From assembly GCA_002811645.1 (NCBI GenBank), contig PDIP01000034.1:35116-86925 (forward strand): 51,810 nucleotides of DNA. The letters are read 5' to 3'. A program made the position numbers and the translations under genes. The notes below the pieces were generated by a model, which was given only the letters and a program-made list of their open reading frames with translations, made no database searches and was not told where the DNA came from. Shown here in pieces: positions 28,667 to 38,323 of this stretch; positions within the stretch are counted from its first letter, which is position 1, and the number at the start of each line of letters is the position of its first letter. This stretch comes from Corallochytrium limacisporum (taxonomy: Eukaryota; Opisthokonta).

Positions 28667-30274
28667 ATGGATGCTAGAGCCAAGGAAGCATCACTGCGAG
28701 CTCAAATCGAGGCTGAAGGTGTACATGTTATGGACAATGCGGAGGTGATTGAGCGTGATAAGAGCACCCAACAGGAGAAGGAAGGTTCTGCGCTGGAGAA
28801 TGCCTGGACCCATCCTATCCGTATAGGACAGAAGAATGGCATGGTAAAGGCGGATCACACAGCACCTCCACCAGTATCAAGCGATGGGTCACAGCCTGAG
28901 CAATCCCCGACTCGCAATGACCCACTAGATCCTGAGGGTTCATGGTCGGACACCGATCTGCCGGGGGAGATGACCGAGACGGAACGGAAACTGACCCTTG
29001 AACAACTGGACCTGCACCCGGGCTCGAAGTTGCGGGTGATGGGCTGGAACATTGAATGGATGGCTCACTTTTTCAAGAGCGATCAATCAGCAGAGTTTGC
29101 ACAGAGCAACAAGAAAGTGGACATTGACGATGTCGGGGCGCTGTGTACAAGCATCAGCGGTGTAATCATGGACATTGACCCTGACGTACTGGCAATCCAA
29201 GAGGGACCGCCACGTAGATACCAAATGGTTTCTTTCGTGAAGACGTTCTTGGGCAATGCCTTTGACGTATTCAGCGGAAAGAGGCCCGAGGTCGACATCC
29301 AGCAGCGCATGTACGTCCTCGTAAAGAAGGGAGGTATTGTTCGCAGCGCGAGCGTGGACCTGGACGCGGAAAAGTTCCTCAACCAATCATGGGAATTTGA
29401 CGTGGATCGTGATTTTATCTTGCAACCATACCATTTCACCCGGCAGCCTGTGGTAGTGCGTATTGAAGCTTACGATGCAACGTCACGAAGGACCGTGCCT
29501 GTCGTCGTGCTCAGCATGCATACCAAGTCAAAGTACATTCACCGAGGACTGCATATGTGGCGGTCAGGTGACCGTGATCAGGTCATGGAATATATTGAAA
29601 AAGCAGTGAAGAATCGCAGACGGATCGCGGCCGAGTGCTCCCGCATGCGTCGGTGTCTGGACGAGCTCTACTATACAAAGGATGGTGATGGTAGAGAGTC
29701 TGCTCCGAATATTGTTATTTGCGGTGATTTCAACGACGGTCCCGGTCTGGATTTCTTCGAGGAGCGGTACATTCTGCATGACAGCGTGGACGCTCTGCTG
29801 GGCAGTCCGTTCTATGCGAACAAACTACTGAGGGCGATCCTCATTCGGCACAAGTGGGTAAATCCGAAGCGACAGTACACAGTGGTGTTCAATGATTTCG
29901 TGGACGACGTTGAGGATCGCAAGGTACTCTGTGATCATATCATGTGCAGCGAGAGCATGAATCACACCATTGTCGGCGCAGATGTTGCACATGAGGCATG
30001 GCACCGGCACTGCATTCGGCCACCCAAGTCAGAGCCTAAGGAAGTTGCACGGTTCATGCGTCAATATCGGCCATCGGACCATAGGCCCGTTTACGCGGAC
30101 TTTGACTTGGCCCGGCTTACCACCTTCCAACCGGAGACGACGCAACAGTGGCGGGTTGGCAGTAAACGGCGGCTGGCCAGCCATGGACAATTGTCGGTGG
30201 GACGTGAACGTCAGTCTGAAAAGGACCCGCCTCGGAGACAGAGGTCACCAAGGGCACGGTCGCCTCGACGGTAG
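28667..30274 (+). CDS. Endonuclease/exonuclease/phosphatase (EEP) family protein
   Basis: A 535-residue protein with a ~120-residue disordered N-terminus, an EEP fold and a basic Arg/Ser/Pro-rich tail. Conserved EEP motifs are visible: MGWNIEWM near 125 (metal-site Asn), LAIQEGP near 180 (metal-binding Glu), VVLSMHTKSK, ICGDFNDGPGLDFFE near 352 (Asp and Asn), and PSDHRPVYADF near 470 (catalytic His). The Mg-dependent phosphodiester hydrolase chemistry is therefore likely intact. The substrate is not evident, since the family spans DNA repair nucleases, sphingomyelinases and inositol phosphatases. The Arg-Ser tail suggests nucleic acid or nuclear association, which is inference. The stop is 171 bp from the convergent FCP1 stop. 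Confidence 0.85.
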   Translation: MDARAKEASLRAQIEAEGVHVMDNAEVIERDKSTQQEKEGSALENAWTHPIRIGQKNGMVKADHTAPPPVSSDGSQPEQSPTRNDPLDPEGSWSDTDLPGEMTETERKLTLEQLDLHPGSKLRVMGWNIEWMAHFFKSDQSAEFAQSNKKVDIDDVGALCTSISGVIMDIDPDVLAIQEGPPRRYQMVSFVKTFLGNAFDVFSGKRPEVDIQQRMYVLVKKGGIVRSASVDLDAEKFLNQSWEFDVDRDFILQPYHFTRQPVVVRIEAYDATSRRTVPVVVLSMHTKSKYIHRGLHMWRSGDRDQVMEYIEKAVKNRRRIAAECSRMRRCLDELYYTKDGDGRESAPNIVICGDFNDGPGLDFFEERYILHDSVDALLGSPFYANKLLRAILIRHKWVNPKRQYTVVFNDFVDDVEDRKVLCDHIMCSESMNHTIVGADVAHEAWHRHCIRPPKSEPKEVARFMRQYRPSDHRPVYADFDLARLTTFQPETTQQWRVGSKRRLASHGQLSVGRERQSEKDPPRRQRSPRARSPRR

Positions 30275-30445
30275 ACACAGTACAAAATTAGTAGCGTAAA
30301 CAAGTTCAAGGAGTTCATGCAACGAAGTCCACTATTTTAGTGTATTTCTTACTGTACAATCGATCTGCAAAATATGTGTGTTCATTTCCATTGCCTATGC
30401 TGCTTTGACATTCAAACGAACGAAGCGACTTCGCGTGATTGGATA

Positions 30446-32710
30446 CTAGTCCTCTTCACCCCCGCCTTCCATCATTTTTGCGAAGTCTTCATCATCCTCT
30501 TCGTCATCATCATCGTCCTCATCCACATCGTATTCGTCGTCCCCATCCTCTTCGTCCTCATCTTCGTCTGCTTCCAGACGTCTCCGCTTCCCACTGGGGC
30601 CACCATGGTCGTCATCATCCCCTTCGACCATGGCGCTCTCGTCGTCATCATCGTCATCGTCATCTGGATCAATCTCGGATTCGTCCAGGTTTTCCAAGTA
30701 CGCGGCAATGTCGTCCTCTTCTTCCATTTCACCACCGTCAACAGCTCGGCGCCGTTCCTCTTGCGCCGAAAGCCGGCGCTTGACGGTCTCTTCGTACGCA
30801 GGGATGGTGTCTGGGCGGTATTTAGTTTCCTTTACCCGCTTCCAAATCTTCACACTGTCTAACAGCCACTCTTTGTAGACAACGTGCAATCCGTTGTCAA
30901 TAGCTTTCTGTACCTTGGACATGCCGGTCAAGTCCGGTCCTGCCTTACTTAGGGCAGTGCGACTAGCAATGACGTGTGTGACCCAGGGCTCCATACTCTC
31001 TGTGACCTCTGCGCCAAACTTGCGGGCTAGCACTACGAGCTCATGCTTGTCAAAGTTTCCGCGATCCATGTAATCTTTTGGAATAACCCCAGTCTCAAAT
31101 GTGATCTGGCAACCATCCAAAGTGGCCTTGCACAGATCCTTCATTATCTGGGCAACCAGCGGTACCTCTTCACCATTGCTGTCGTCAAACTGGGCGTAGA
31201 ATTCGTGGTGGATGTCAGAGAGAATACGAGAGTACTGGGGGAGCCAGCGATCCTTGTCTTCAGGAATGACAAGCTCTGAGTGCTCCTCCACAATTTCCAC
31301 CAGCATTTCATTCAGCATAGCCCGTGCCCGTTCCTTTGGCAGCAAAGGTCGCGCATCAGTGAGAGCAACGATGGCCTGGTCGTACTTGTGCTTCAACAGC
31401 TTTTCTTTGATAACTCCGTAGAGCTTTGGATTGAGTTCCTTGCGCGCGAGTATCTGTTTCTTTGGACTGTCAACAACACCGCTGTCAGAGGACGCTGGAG
31501 AGCCGTCCGTGCCACCTTCCTCTACAGGGGCATTGCTGCCGTTCTCCGCAGCTGGGGCACTGGTTGTGTAATCCTCGTCCAGTTCACCGTCGCTGTCGGG
31601 CCAGTCGTTGAAAGCTTCTATTGCACCTTTGAGCTTGCCCCGCATGCCCTCCAACACTGTAGCATCATTAACCTCCGATGCAACAGCCCTGCTTTCCATC
31701 TTTACTTCTTGGTGTTGCTGTGATGCGGCCATCATGGCTTCGCGACTATTCGGTGGTGCGTTTACATCGCCGACCCCGATAAAGTATGCGTACTTTACGA
31801 CCTGCACAAGATTGTCAATCTTACGCCACACGTCGTCGCGGTCATCCAGAATTACGCACATTTCAATGCCCGCCGGAAACAGCCTAATCAATTCCATGCT
31901 CTTCAGGGTGTTATTGCCTTCAGTTAGCTCACTCCGTGTCAGCACTCGGTCACCAAAGAAGTTTTTGTCAGGATCTATGATTGGTAGAATCGCATTTGCG
32001 TACGGCCGTGATCCGAATGTAAAGACGTGCAGTTCAAACAGTTCCGCCATCGTCTTCAGGAACTCAGTAAAATGTGGGCGGAACTTGATGTAGTGCGGAC
32101 GCTGTCCGAAATTGATACAGTGGATCCGCTCCTCTACACTGAGCTTTTTGTCCTTCTCTCCGGCCTCGACCCATTCTTGAACACGCTCATCAACGGTGGC
32201 GTGCAGAACTGTCTGGTCCAAGTCGACTACGAGGACTAATTTTCGACTTTCCAGTAAACGCTCCCGATCTTTGACGGCTTGGGTCTGGGCTACAGTCTTG
32301 GATACCTTCATAGCGGGTTCAGTGTGGACAACGCTGAGAAATTCAGGGCGCTGGCCCAGGCTACCCCTGAGTTTTGTCGATTCCGCCTTCAGATCCGCAC
32401 CACAGATCACGCAGAGGTCATTGTATGTCTCTTCATGTCTACAGGCTGGCCTGACTTTGACCAAGTCCTGTCCCGGCTCTACCGAATCACTTCTGCTCAC
32501 CAGGATCTCTTCTAATGTGCCTGCAAAAGGGGCCGTAATTTTCCGCAAGTACGCATTGTCTCCCTTTCGGAATTCGTAGTCCAGCAGAACGTGGCCCTCA
32601 TAAAATTCTTCACCAGCACTGAGGCGGTTATTGACCTTGATTGTACCTTCGTCAGCGGTCTGAAGCTCCTCCGTTTCGGGAAGCTTTATTGTTTCTACTT
32701 CTAATGACAT
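30446..32710 (-). CDS. FCP1: RNA polymerase II CTD phosphatase FCP1
   Basis: This 754-residue nuclear phosphatase dephosphorylates Ser2/Ser5 of the Pol II CTD and recycles the polymerase. An N-terminal biotinyl-lipoyl-like fold (about 40-90) precedes a C-x2-C pair (C100-C103). The FCPH/HAD catalytic motif is VVDLDQTVLHA with DLDQT at 163-167 (nucleophile D163). HVFTFGSRPYANAI and CVILDDRDDVW complete the catalytic core. A BRCT domain spans about 525-625 (KFGAEVTESMEPWVTHVIASR). The C-terminus is long and Asp/Glu-rich, as in FCP1, where it contacts TFIIF. All parts of the family layout are present. Confidence 0.96.
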   Translation of the reverse strand: MSLEVETIKLPETEELQTADEGTIKVNNRLSAGEEFYEGHVLLDYEFRKGDNAYLRKITAPFAGTLEEILVSRSDSVEPGQDLVKVRPACRHEETYNDLCVICGADLKAESTKLRGSLGQRPEFLSVVHTEPAMKVSKTVAQTQAVKDRERLLESRKLVLVVDLDQTVLHATVDERVQEWVEAGEKDKKLSVEERIHCINFGQRPHYIKFRPHFTEFLKTMAELFELHVFTFGSRPYANAILPIIDPDKNFFGDRVLTRSELTEGNNTLKSMELIRLFPAGIEMCVILDDRDDVWRKIDNLVQVVKYAYFIGVGDVNAPPNSREAMMAASQQHQEVKMESRAVASEVNDATVLEGMRGKLKGAIEAFNDWPDSDGELDEDYTTSAPAAENGSNAPVEEGGTDGSPASSDSGVVDSPKKQILARKELNPKLYGVIKEKLLKHKYDQAIVALTDARPLLPKERARAMLNEMLVEIVEEHSELVIPEDKDRWLPQYSRILSDIHHEFYAQFDDSNGEEVPLVAQIMKDLCKATLDGCQITFETGVIPKDYMDRGNFDKHELVVLARKFGAEVTESMEPWVTHVIASRTALSKAGPDLTGMSKVQKAIDNGLHVVYKEWLLDSVKIWKRVKETKYRPDTIPAYEETVKRRLSAQEERRRAVDGGEMEEEDDIAAYLENLDESEIDPDDDDDDDDESAMVEGDDDDHGGPSGKRRRLEADEDEDEEDGDDEYDVDEDDDDDEEDDEDFAKMMEGGGEED

Positions 32711-33574
32711 GTTCCTCTTTGTTTATCCAAATTACAACATGATCATGACATGTTCAGGGTGGTCGTGTTATACTTTTATCACTCAACTTCATTATTGTGC
32801 TTTTTATGAGAAGCCTCAATGACTAATTACAAGTACGCACCACAACCAAATGGTGAACTCTCTCACACAACGATAGATCTCGAACCGTCCACACCCCCAT
32901 CTCTATTCCTATCGAATACCATTGTTTAAGTACCTGCACGGGCACACCCGCCTCACCCCTCTCCCGCTGGCCCTTGAACCGGCTGGCGAAGCCGGCGGTT
33001 TGGCACCTTTGCCTGCGACACCGACCGGACGCAATCTGTTACCCTCTGTTATCGGTGTGCGCTCCCCCGTACGCTCTCTGAGCACCACCGGCGATCTCGA
33101 ACCCCTTGACAATTTACCCCTAAGGGGGGTGAATAAGCACACACTCACACTCGCACAACCCGGGAAAGGGTGTGACGAGATGAGGCAAAAAAAATTGGCG
33201 GGAGAAAAGAACGAGAGAAAGCAGGGGGGAGGGAGGCGCGGGTTCCCATTTATTTGGCGCCTGGCACCACCCCTTTCTTTATCCGGAATTCCCCCACTTC
33301 TCCCAAGGATAGACGGGAGAAGTGGCAAGGTTCCGTAGGGAATATTTCCGGACAGGGAGGCTACGGGAGGCAAAGGGGGGGCCAAGTGTCTTGGGCGGCG
33401 GGCAAAGCGACTGTTGCAGGTGTGTGACCGTGCGCTGTGCATGCCACCCAATCGGCAGAGGCATGATAATGTGTATAGGGTTGATGCGGGGTGAAATCTA
33501 ATGCATGCTTCTGTCCACTCATAGTATAGAATCGGTTGGGAACGGCTTTTTAGTTTAATTCTATGTTGGGTTTT
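32711..33574. other. Spacer between FCP1 start and MCM4 stop
   Basis: These 864 bp are hairpin-rich: AACCGGCT...AAGCCGGCGGTT near 32979-33001, CCCCTAAGGGG near 33117-33127 and the compound inverted repeat at 33282-33352. No supportable gene. Confidence 0.6.
33282..33352. repeat. Compound inverted repeat / long hairpin
   Basis: The inner arms CCACTTCTCCC (33294-33304) and GGGAGAAGTGG (33315-33325) are perfect 11-bp complements around a 10-nt loop. Directly outside, TCCGGAATTCCC (33282-33293) pairs with GGGAATATTTCCGGA (33338-33352) with three unpaired bases. A 12-nt bulge separates the right inner and outer arms. Together they could fold into a two-tier stem of ~23 bp. The hairpin lies 223 bp past the MCM4 stop and ~570 bp upstream of FCP1. 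Confidence 0.8.
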
Positions 33575-36223
33575 CTATACCGCAACGGCATAGGTCTCCT
33601 GGCCCTCGGAAATAACGCGAATGGCATTGTCCTCGTAAAGATCGTGGAGCACAGTGATGACCTCATCGCGGAGCACGCGTGGTTGGTCACCCTGACGGAA
33701 CCATCCATCCATCAATGACCTCACGCTGAAGCGCTGTCCCTTGCGGTCATTCAGTTGCTCGCGAATCCAGCTCTTGAGCTTGTCCTTGACTTCCCCAAAC
33801 TTGGAGCGGGTACCGGAGGTCAGTAGACCCATATCAACTTGACCAGTAGTGGGATCAGTGGCGGCGGACAGTAAGGCACTCTCCACGAGCTGAATGGCAC
33901 GGCTGACATCAGCAGCATCCACGGTACGGCTCAGGCGCATCTTGGCGCATGCCTCAGAGATACGAATCAGTGACTCGAGCTGCCGGAGGGTAGCAGTTAC
34001 TGTGCCAGTGTTGGCTCCGGCACGGCGCATCTCGACGTAACCGTCCACGAGAGCGTCGGAGGCCTCGTTGGTGAGCTTGGGTCGGCAGGTGGCACGGGCA
34101 AAGGCAATATAGTCAGCCAGGAATTTGTGGTCCACGATTTGGCCATTGGCAGTGCGAACAGCGTTGCGATCCTCATCACCGTAGTATAGACTGATAATAT
34201 GATTAGCCAAGCGGGTGTCGTTGCGCTCACTGATGGTGTCAATGACCAAGTAGATGAGATCAAAACGGGATACCAGCGTGGGTGGGAGTTGAATGTTTTC
34301 CATGATACTCTTCGTTGGATCCCACTTGGAGTCAGTGGGATTCGCCGCCGCCAGAATGGACGTGCGGGCATTGAGCATGCAAATGATCCCGGCCTTGGCG
34401 ATAGAAATGGTCTGCTGTTCCATAGCTTCGTGGAGGATAGCACGAGTGGCATCATTCATCTTGTCAAACTCATCAATGCAACACACACCTCCGTCAGACA
34501 AAACGAGAGCACCACTCTCCAGCACGAGCTCGTTGGAATCAGGATCGCGTGTGACGTAGGCAGTTAGACCGACACTGCTGGATCCCTTGCCCGAAGTATA
34601 GATACCGCGGGGTGCAACCTTGTGTACATAGCGGAGCAGCTGGGATTTGGAAGTACCCGGGTCACCACACATGAGAATGTTGATGTCGCCACGGCACTTA
34701 CCACGGCCGCTGCGAGCGAAGCTCTTGTTTGTACCACCAAACAACTGGCATAGCAAGCCGAGCTTGATCTCCTCCATCTCCCAAATACTGGGGGCGAACC
34801 CCTTGATGAGCTTGCTAACGACGTCCGGGTCCTGACTAAACTCGCGGAAAGCAGCTACACGGCGGCGGACCTCTGTCTTGTCTAAAGTCTGAGCACCCTC
34901 TTCGCCATTGGACGCCATAGCAGCCACGGCGGCCTCGGCGGCCTCAGCAGCCTCGCTTTCGCTAACCTCCTCATTGTCGGCTTCCAGGCCGAAGTCATTG
35001 GCACTGTGTGTGGCAGCATTGCACACCTTCATATGAACGGTGTCTAGGTGGGTGCGGAACACAGAGCGCACGGCACGTTGGCGGTTGGTGATGCGCACAG
35101 AAGACGCAGTGAAGATACCAGTCACTTCCACTCGGTCACCTGGTAGACAGGAGTCCACCAATTCATCGTAGGTGTACAGCTGGACTGTGTGGGGAGTCTG
35201 TCCCTCGGGAATGTGTTCCGGGGTCTCCTGTAGCTTGATCAGCTGTTTATCCTTAAATTCGCCCCGGTTGTGCACAATGGCCATGGAGCGCTGGGACTGG
35301 CAGTTGTCGCAGACCTCAGGTTCCCGAATATTGCCGGCTTCGTTGGCCACGACAACTTCATATTGACAGTTCTCGCATTTGTACAGTGCACTGCTCAAGT
35401 CAGGGATCACGCTAGAGCAACGGATGACAATACCCTTGATGGTAACCAGAGTATTGATATCCTGAGGGTCCAACTCACGCATGTTCTTAATGTCACCAGC
35501 ATTGTAAGGGCGCACTTGCACGACGTAATCAAGGCTATCCGCAGTGATTGGCCCGTCGGCGCTGTATTCCTCGCTAGCAAGGCGGCAGTACTCCTCGGTT
35601 ACGGCGTCATCAAACATGGGTACAACTTCCTGAGGATAGTTCAGCAACTGACGGTACAGCGTGGCGTCACAGCGCTTCAGGATGCTCAGGTCAAGGTCAT
35701 AGCGCTGGAGTTTCAGCTCGGCAGCGCGGCGTAGAGATTCTGTGAAAATGGGTTCGCCCGTCTCCGGATCCAGCATCTGAATAAATGTCTTGATGCTGCG
35801 CATGACCCGGTCTGTATCGACTGACGTACCCCAGATGAGACGCTGACCATCACCCTGCTCCTCATTGCCCATAGCGCCGGGACCATCACTGGTGGGTGCA
35901 GCGCTGGGCAAACTGGGAGGCTGACTATTCGCAAGATCACTGGTGAGGTGTTGTGCGCTACTCGTAGACATGCCAGGGGTCCGCATGTAGCGGAGGCGAT
36001 TGGCGGAGCCAGCCAAGTTGCGCCTGATGCTGCGACGAGCACTGCTACCCGGAGTGCGCGTCATCCGGGCACTACTGGGAGCGGAAGGCACGCCGTATGT
36101 GATGGGGTCACTGCTGGGGGGTACACTACCTGTGTTGGGAGCGTTCCGAGCAGCTGCATTCTGAACCGGTGTGAAAGGACTCGACGGAGCCGCCGACTGA
36201 CTGTTTGTATTATCAGAATTCAT
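33575..36223 (-). CDS. MCM4: MCM4 subunit of the replicative helicase
   Basis: This 882-residue nuclear AAA+ ATPase is part of the MCM2-7 hexamer that unwinds DNA at replication forks. The first ~130 residues are a Ser/Thr/Pro-rich disordered tail, the usual DDK target in MCM4. A C4 zinc finger lies near 282-305 (CENCQYE...CDNCQ). Walker A is GDPGTSKSQLL near 518, Walker B with CCIDEFDKM near 577, and the arginine finger SRFDLIYL near 649. A winged helix closes the C-terminus. The long Ser/Thr-rich N-terminus and the motif context favour MCM4 over other subunits. The start is the only ATG before the tail. Confidence 0.95.
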   Translation of the reverse strand: MNSDNTNSQSAAPSSPFTPVQNAAARNAPNTGSVPPSSDPITYGVPSAPSSARMTRTPGSSARRSIRRNLAGSANRLRYMRTPGMSTSSAQHLTSDLANSQPPSLPSAAPTSDGPGAMGNEEQGDGQRLIWGTSVDTDRVMRSIKTFIQMLDPETGEPIFTESLRRAAELKLQRYDLDLSILKRCDATLYRQLLNYPQEVVPMFDDAVTEEYCRLASEEYSADGPITADSLDYVVQVRPYNAGDIKNMRELDPQDINTLVTIKGIVIRCSSVIPDLSSALYKCENCQYEVVVANEAGNIREPEVCDNCQSQRSMAIVHNRGEFKDKQLIKLQETPEHIPEGQTPHTVQLYTYDELVDSCLPGDRVEVTGIFTASSVRITNRQRAVRSVFRTHLDTVHMKVCNAATHSANDFGLEADNEEVSESEAAEAAEAAVAAMASNGEEGAQTLDKTEVRRRVAAFREFSQDPDVVSKLIKGFAPSIWEMEEIKLGLLCQLFGGTNKSFARSGRGKCRGDINILMCGDPGTSKSQLLRYVHKVAPRGIYTSGKGSSSVGLTAYVTRDPDSNELVLESGALVLSDGGVCCIDEFDKMNDATRAILHEAMEQQTISIAKAGIICMLNARTSILAAANPTDSKWDPTKSIMENIQLPPTLVSRFDLIYLVIDTISERNDTRLANHIISLYYGDEDRNAVRTANGQIVDHKFLADYIAFARATCRPKLTNEASDALVDGYVEMRRAGANTGTVTATLRQLESLIRISEACAKMRLSRTVDAADVSRAIQLVESALLSAATDPTTGQVDMGLLTSGTRSKFGEVKDKLKSWIREQLNDRKGQRFSVRSLMDGWFRQGDQPRVLRDEVITVLHDLYEDNAIRVISEGQETYAVAV

Positions 36224-37136
36224 TTTTTGTGTTTTTGATCTCTGCGGAAGTCCCGGAACCCCTTGTTCGCTACTTCGCGCTAGTTGAGAATTTGGTTATA
36301 TGGGTTATGCAAGCGATCAAAATACCTCGACATGAAGTACTCAGATACCTTCACGTGTTCCGAGAACAGTTGTGTCTCAAGCTTTCTCACTGTCCTAGAG
36401 TCCCCATAGCATGCAAACCTCTCTATAGGAACAAGACTGTACGAACGGCGAAGACGAGAGTCTTGCTCTCTCTCTCTAAACATGCCAATTTGAAAGAACC
36501 AAAACTTTTCGCGCGCTGTAACGGGGTATTTTAACTGGTATCTTCACTATGGAACAAGAAAGCAGAGGGTGGAGGGGGGAATGGATTGTGACCGCACGGA
36601 GTGAACCAAAGGGCGGCGGTGAAGAGGGAGGGGCTGGGGTTCACCCAAAAGCAAGATAGCGAGAAAAGAGGGAGAAAGGGATAAATTAGCAATAAACTTT
36701 TCGCGCTCAAATGAGGACGGGGTTTGTAAATAGGCCCCGATTGTGTTCACTCTTTTTGCTCATCTACTTACTCCTTTCGACCCGCTCTCAAAAGGTTGAG
36801 CAGCTGGCTTCACTTCTTCCGGTCGCGAGGTGAGCCAATTGGAAGCGCAGGGAGGTGGCGGGTCACTCAACATCCACTACAAAACATAGTGGTAGGTCAA
36901 AACTAGCACCACTGCACCGTTGGCCCGGCAAACGTTTGGAATTTGGGGGGACGGCTGGCAAACTGATTGCGATCGGCTTGAGGGCCGGGAGCTGGTAGGG
37001 AGGCTCAGGTCAGCAGAGGCAGCCATGTGTAGGGCTGGTTAGGTACATGACGGCTAGTAGCACTCCACTCTCAAGATAACTCCATGTGGTAGGCCTCAAG
37101 GATTCGACGTCTTCACTATTTGTCGACAGTGGAGCG
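36224..37136. other. Divergent promoter spacer, MCM4-HAD gene
   Basis: These 913 bp contain a CCACTA...TAGTGG inverted repeat near 36871-36892 and G-rich sequence at 36565-36640. No protein-like frame. An in-frame extension of the HAD gene to 37086 begins with GTG and is not a likely start. Confidence 0.55.
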
Positions 37137-38219
37137 ATGCTAATACGGTCTATTCTTCCGCGGCTTGGTCGTCAGATCGAGACCACCGCCGCGTTTCGAG
37201 TTCGTAGATCTGCTGGGTGGCCGCAACAGAGACGCTCCAAGTGTTCATTTGTTTTTGATATCGATGGAGTGCTGGTTCGTGGTCATGATCCTATTCCTCG
37301 AGCCCGGGATGCTTTGATCATGGTTAAGGAGCATCAGTGCCCGTTCATTTTGCTGACAAACGGAGGCGGTGTGACAGAAGGGGAGAAAGCAGAGCAAATC
37401 AGTCGCTATCTGGACGTGGAGATCACTCCCGAACAGGTAGTACAATCTCATACACCCATGCAGATGTACACAAAATACTACGACCATGATGTCCTTGTAC
37501 TTGGTCAAGGGAAGATTAAGGAAGTTGCGGAGTCATACGGGTTCCAGAGGGTACATACAATCGAGGACATTCAGGAAGCATATCCAATCCTCGACTTTGT
37601 TGACTTTAAACGACGGCAGGCGGCACCTGGACTGTCCTGGAATGAAGAGTTCCCAACTATCAGGGCCATTTTTGTTATGTCTGACCCAATTGCTTGGGAA
37701 AGCCATGTGCAGATTATCAGTGACCTCGTCTTCTTCCACGGCAAGCCGCCCAAGGAGCGATTGACTGAAAAGCGCCACTCGGATCTGCACGAAGTCGACT
37801 TGGTCTTCACCAATCCCGACATCATGTGGGCAGCCACCTACTCCTACAACCGCATAGCACAAGGAGCCTTCAGGCAGGCACTTGAATCTGTATACAAACT
37901 AGTGCACGGGGTGGATCTGCCCTATACACAGTTTGGAAAACCTCACGAATTAACTTACGAATTTGCTGAACGTGTACTTCGTCGGCAAGGAAGGCGTATG
38001 GGAATGAGTGACGAAGAGGTTCGTCGCTCTGTCGTTTACGGTGTCGGGGACAATCCGTTGAGTGATATCCGTGGTGCAAACAATCGACCCGACATGCGTT
38101 CAATTCTGGTGAAAAGTGGAGTCCATTCGAGCCATGAAAATGATCCCCACGATCCTGCAGATTATCTGGTAGAAGATGTGTATGAGGGCGTAGTCACGGC
38201 AATTCAAAGGCATTCATAG
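37137..38219 (+). CDS. HAD-family hydrolase, CECR5/HDHD5 type, probably mitochondrial
   Basis: This is a 360-residue protein from the ATG at 37137. Upstream the frame is open to 37086, but that codon is GTG. The N-terminus MLIRSILPRLGRQIETTAAF is an amphipathic, Arg-rich mitochondrial-like presequence. The HAD nucleophile motif is FVFDIDGVLVRG with DIDG at 41-44. FILLTNGGG is motif II, and VYGVGDNPLSDIRGANN supplies the C-terminal acidic metal-binding motif, typical of the CECR5/HDHD5 branch of class IIA HAD proteins. The substrate is unknown. The gene is convergent with the acyl-CoA synthetase gene, with 104 bp between stops. Confidence 0.9.
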   Translation: MLIRSILPRLGRQIETTAAFRVRRSAGWPQQRRSKCSFVFDIDGVLVRGHDPIPRARDALIMVKEHQCPFILLTNGGGVTEGEKAEQISRYLDVEITPEQVVQSHTPMQMYTKYYDHDVLVLGQGKIKEVAESYGFQRVHTIEDIQEAYPILDFVDFKRRQAAPGLSWNEEFPTIRAIFVMSDPIAWESHVQIISDLVFFHGKPPKERLTEKRHSDLHEVDLVFTNPDIMWAATYSYNRIAQGAFRQALESVYKLVHGVDLPYTQFGKPHELTYEFAERVLRRQGRRMGMSDEEVRRSVVYGVGDNPLSDIRGANNRPDMRSILVKSGVHSSHENDPHDPADYLVEDVYEGVVTAIQRHS

Positions 38220-38247
38220 ACACCGAATTGAATTGAAACCTGTATGT

Positions 38248-38253
38248 AATAAA
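38248..38253 (+). terminator. Candidate poly(A) signal for the HAD gene
   Basis: AATAAA 29 bp after the stop of the HAD gene, in a very AT-rich convergent spacer of 104 bp. The opposite-strand 3' end must overlap or abut it. Confidence 0.45.
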
Positions 38254-38323
38254 ATGTATTAAATATGTATCACTAATGAAATGTATTCTATATTGAATTC
38301 AAACACGTAGTACGCGCATGAAT

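Noticed and set aside
37086-37136. Upstream extension of the HAD gene to GTG (37086); likewise acyl-CoA synthetase to GTG (40543) and p24 to TTG (41473)
   Set aside because: A eukaryotic gene should start at ATG. The inner ATGs give sensible mitochondrial or signal peptides.
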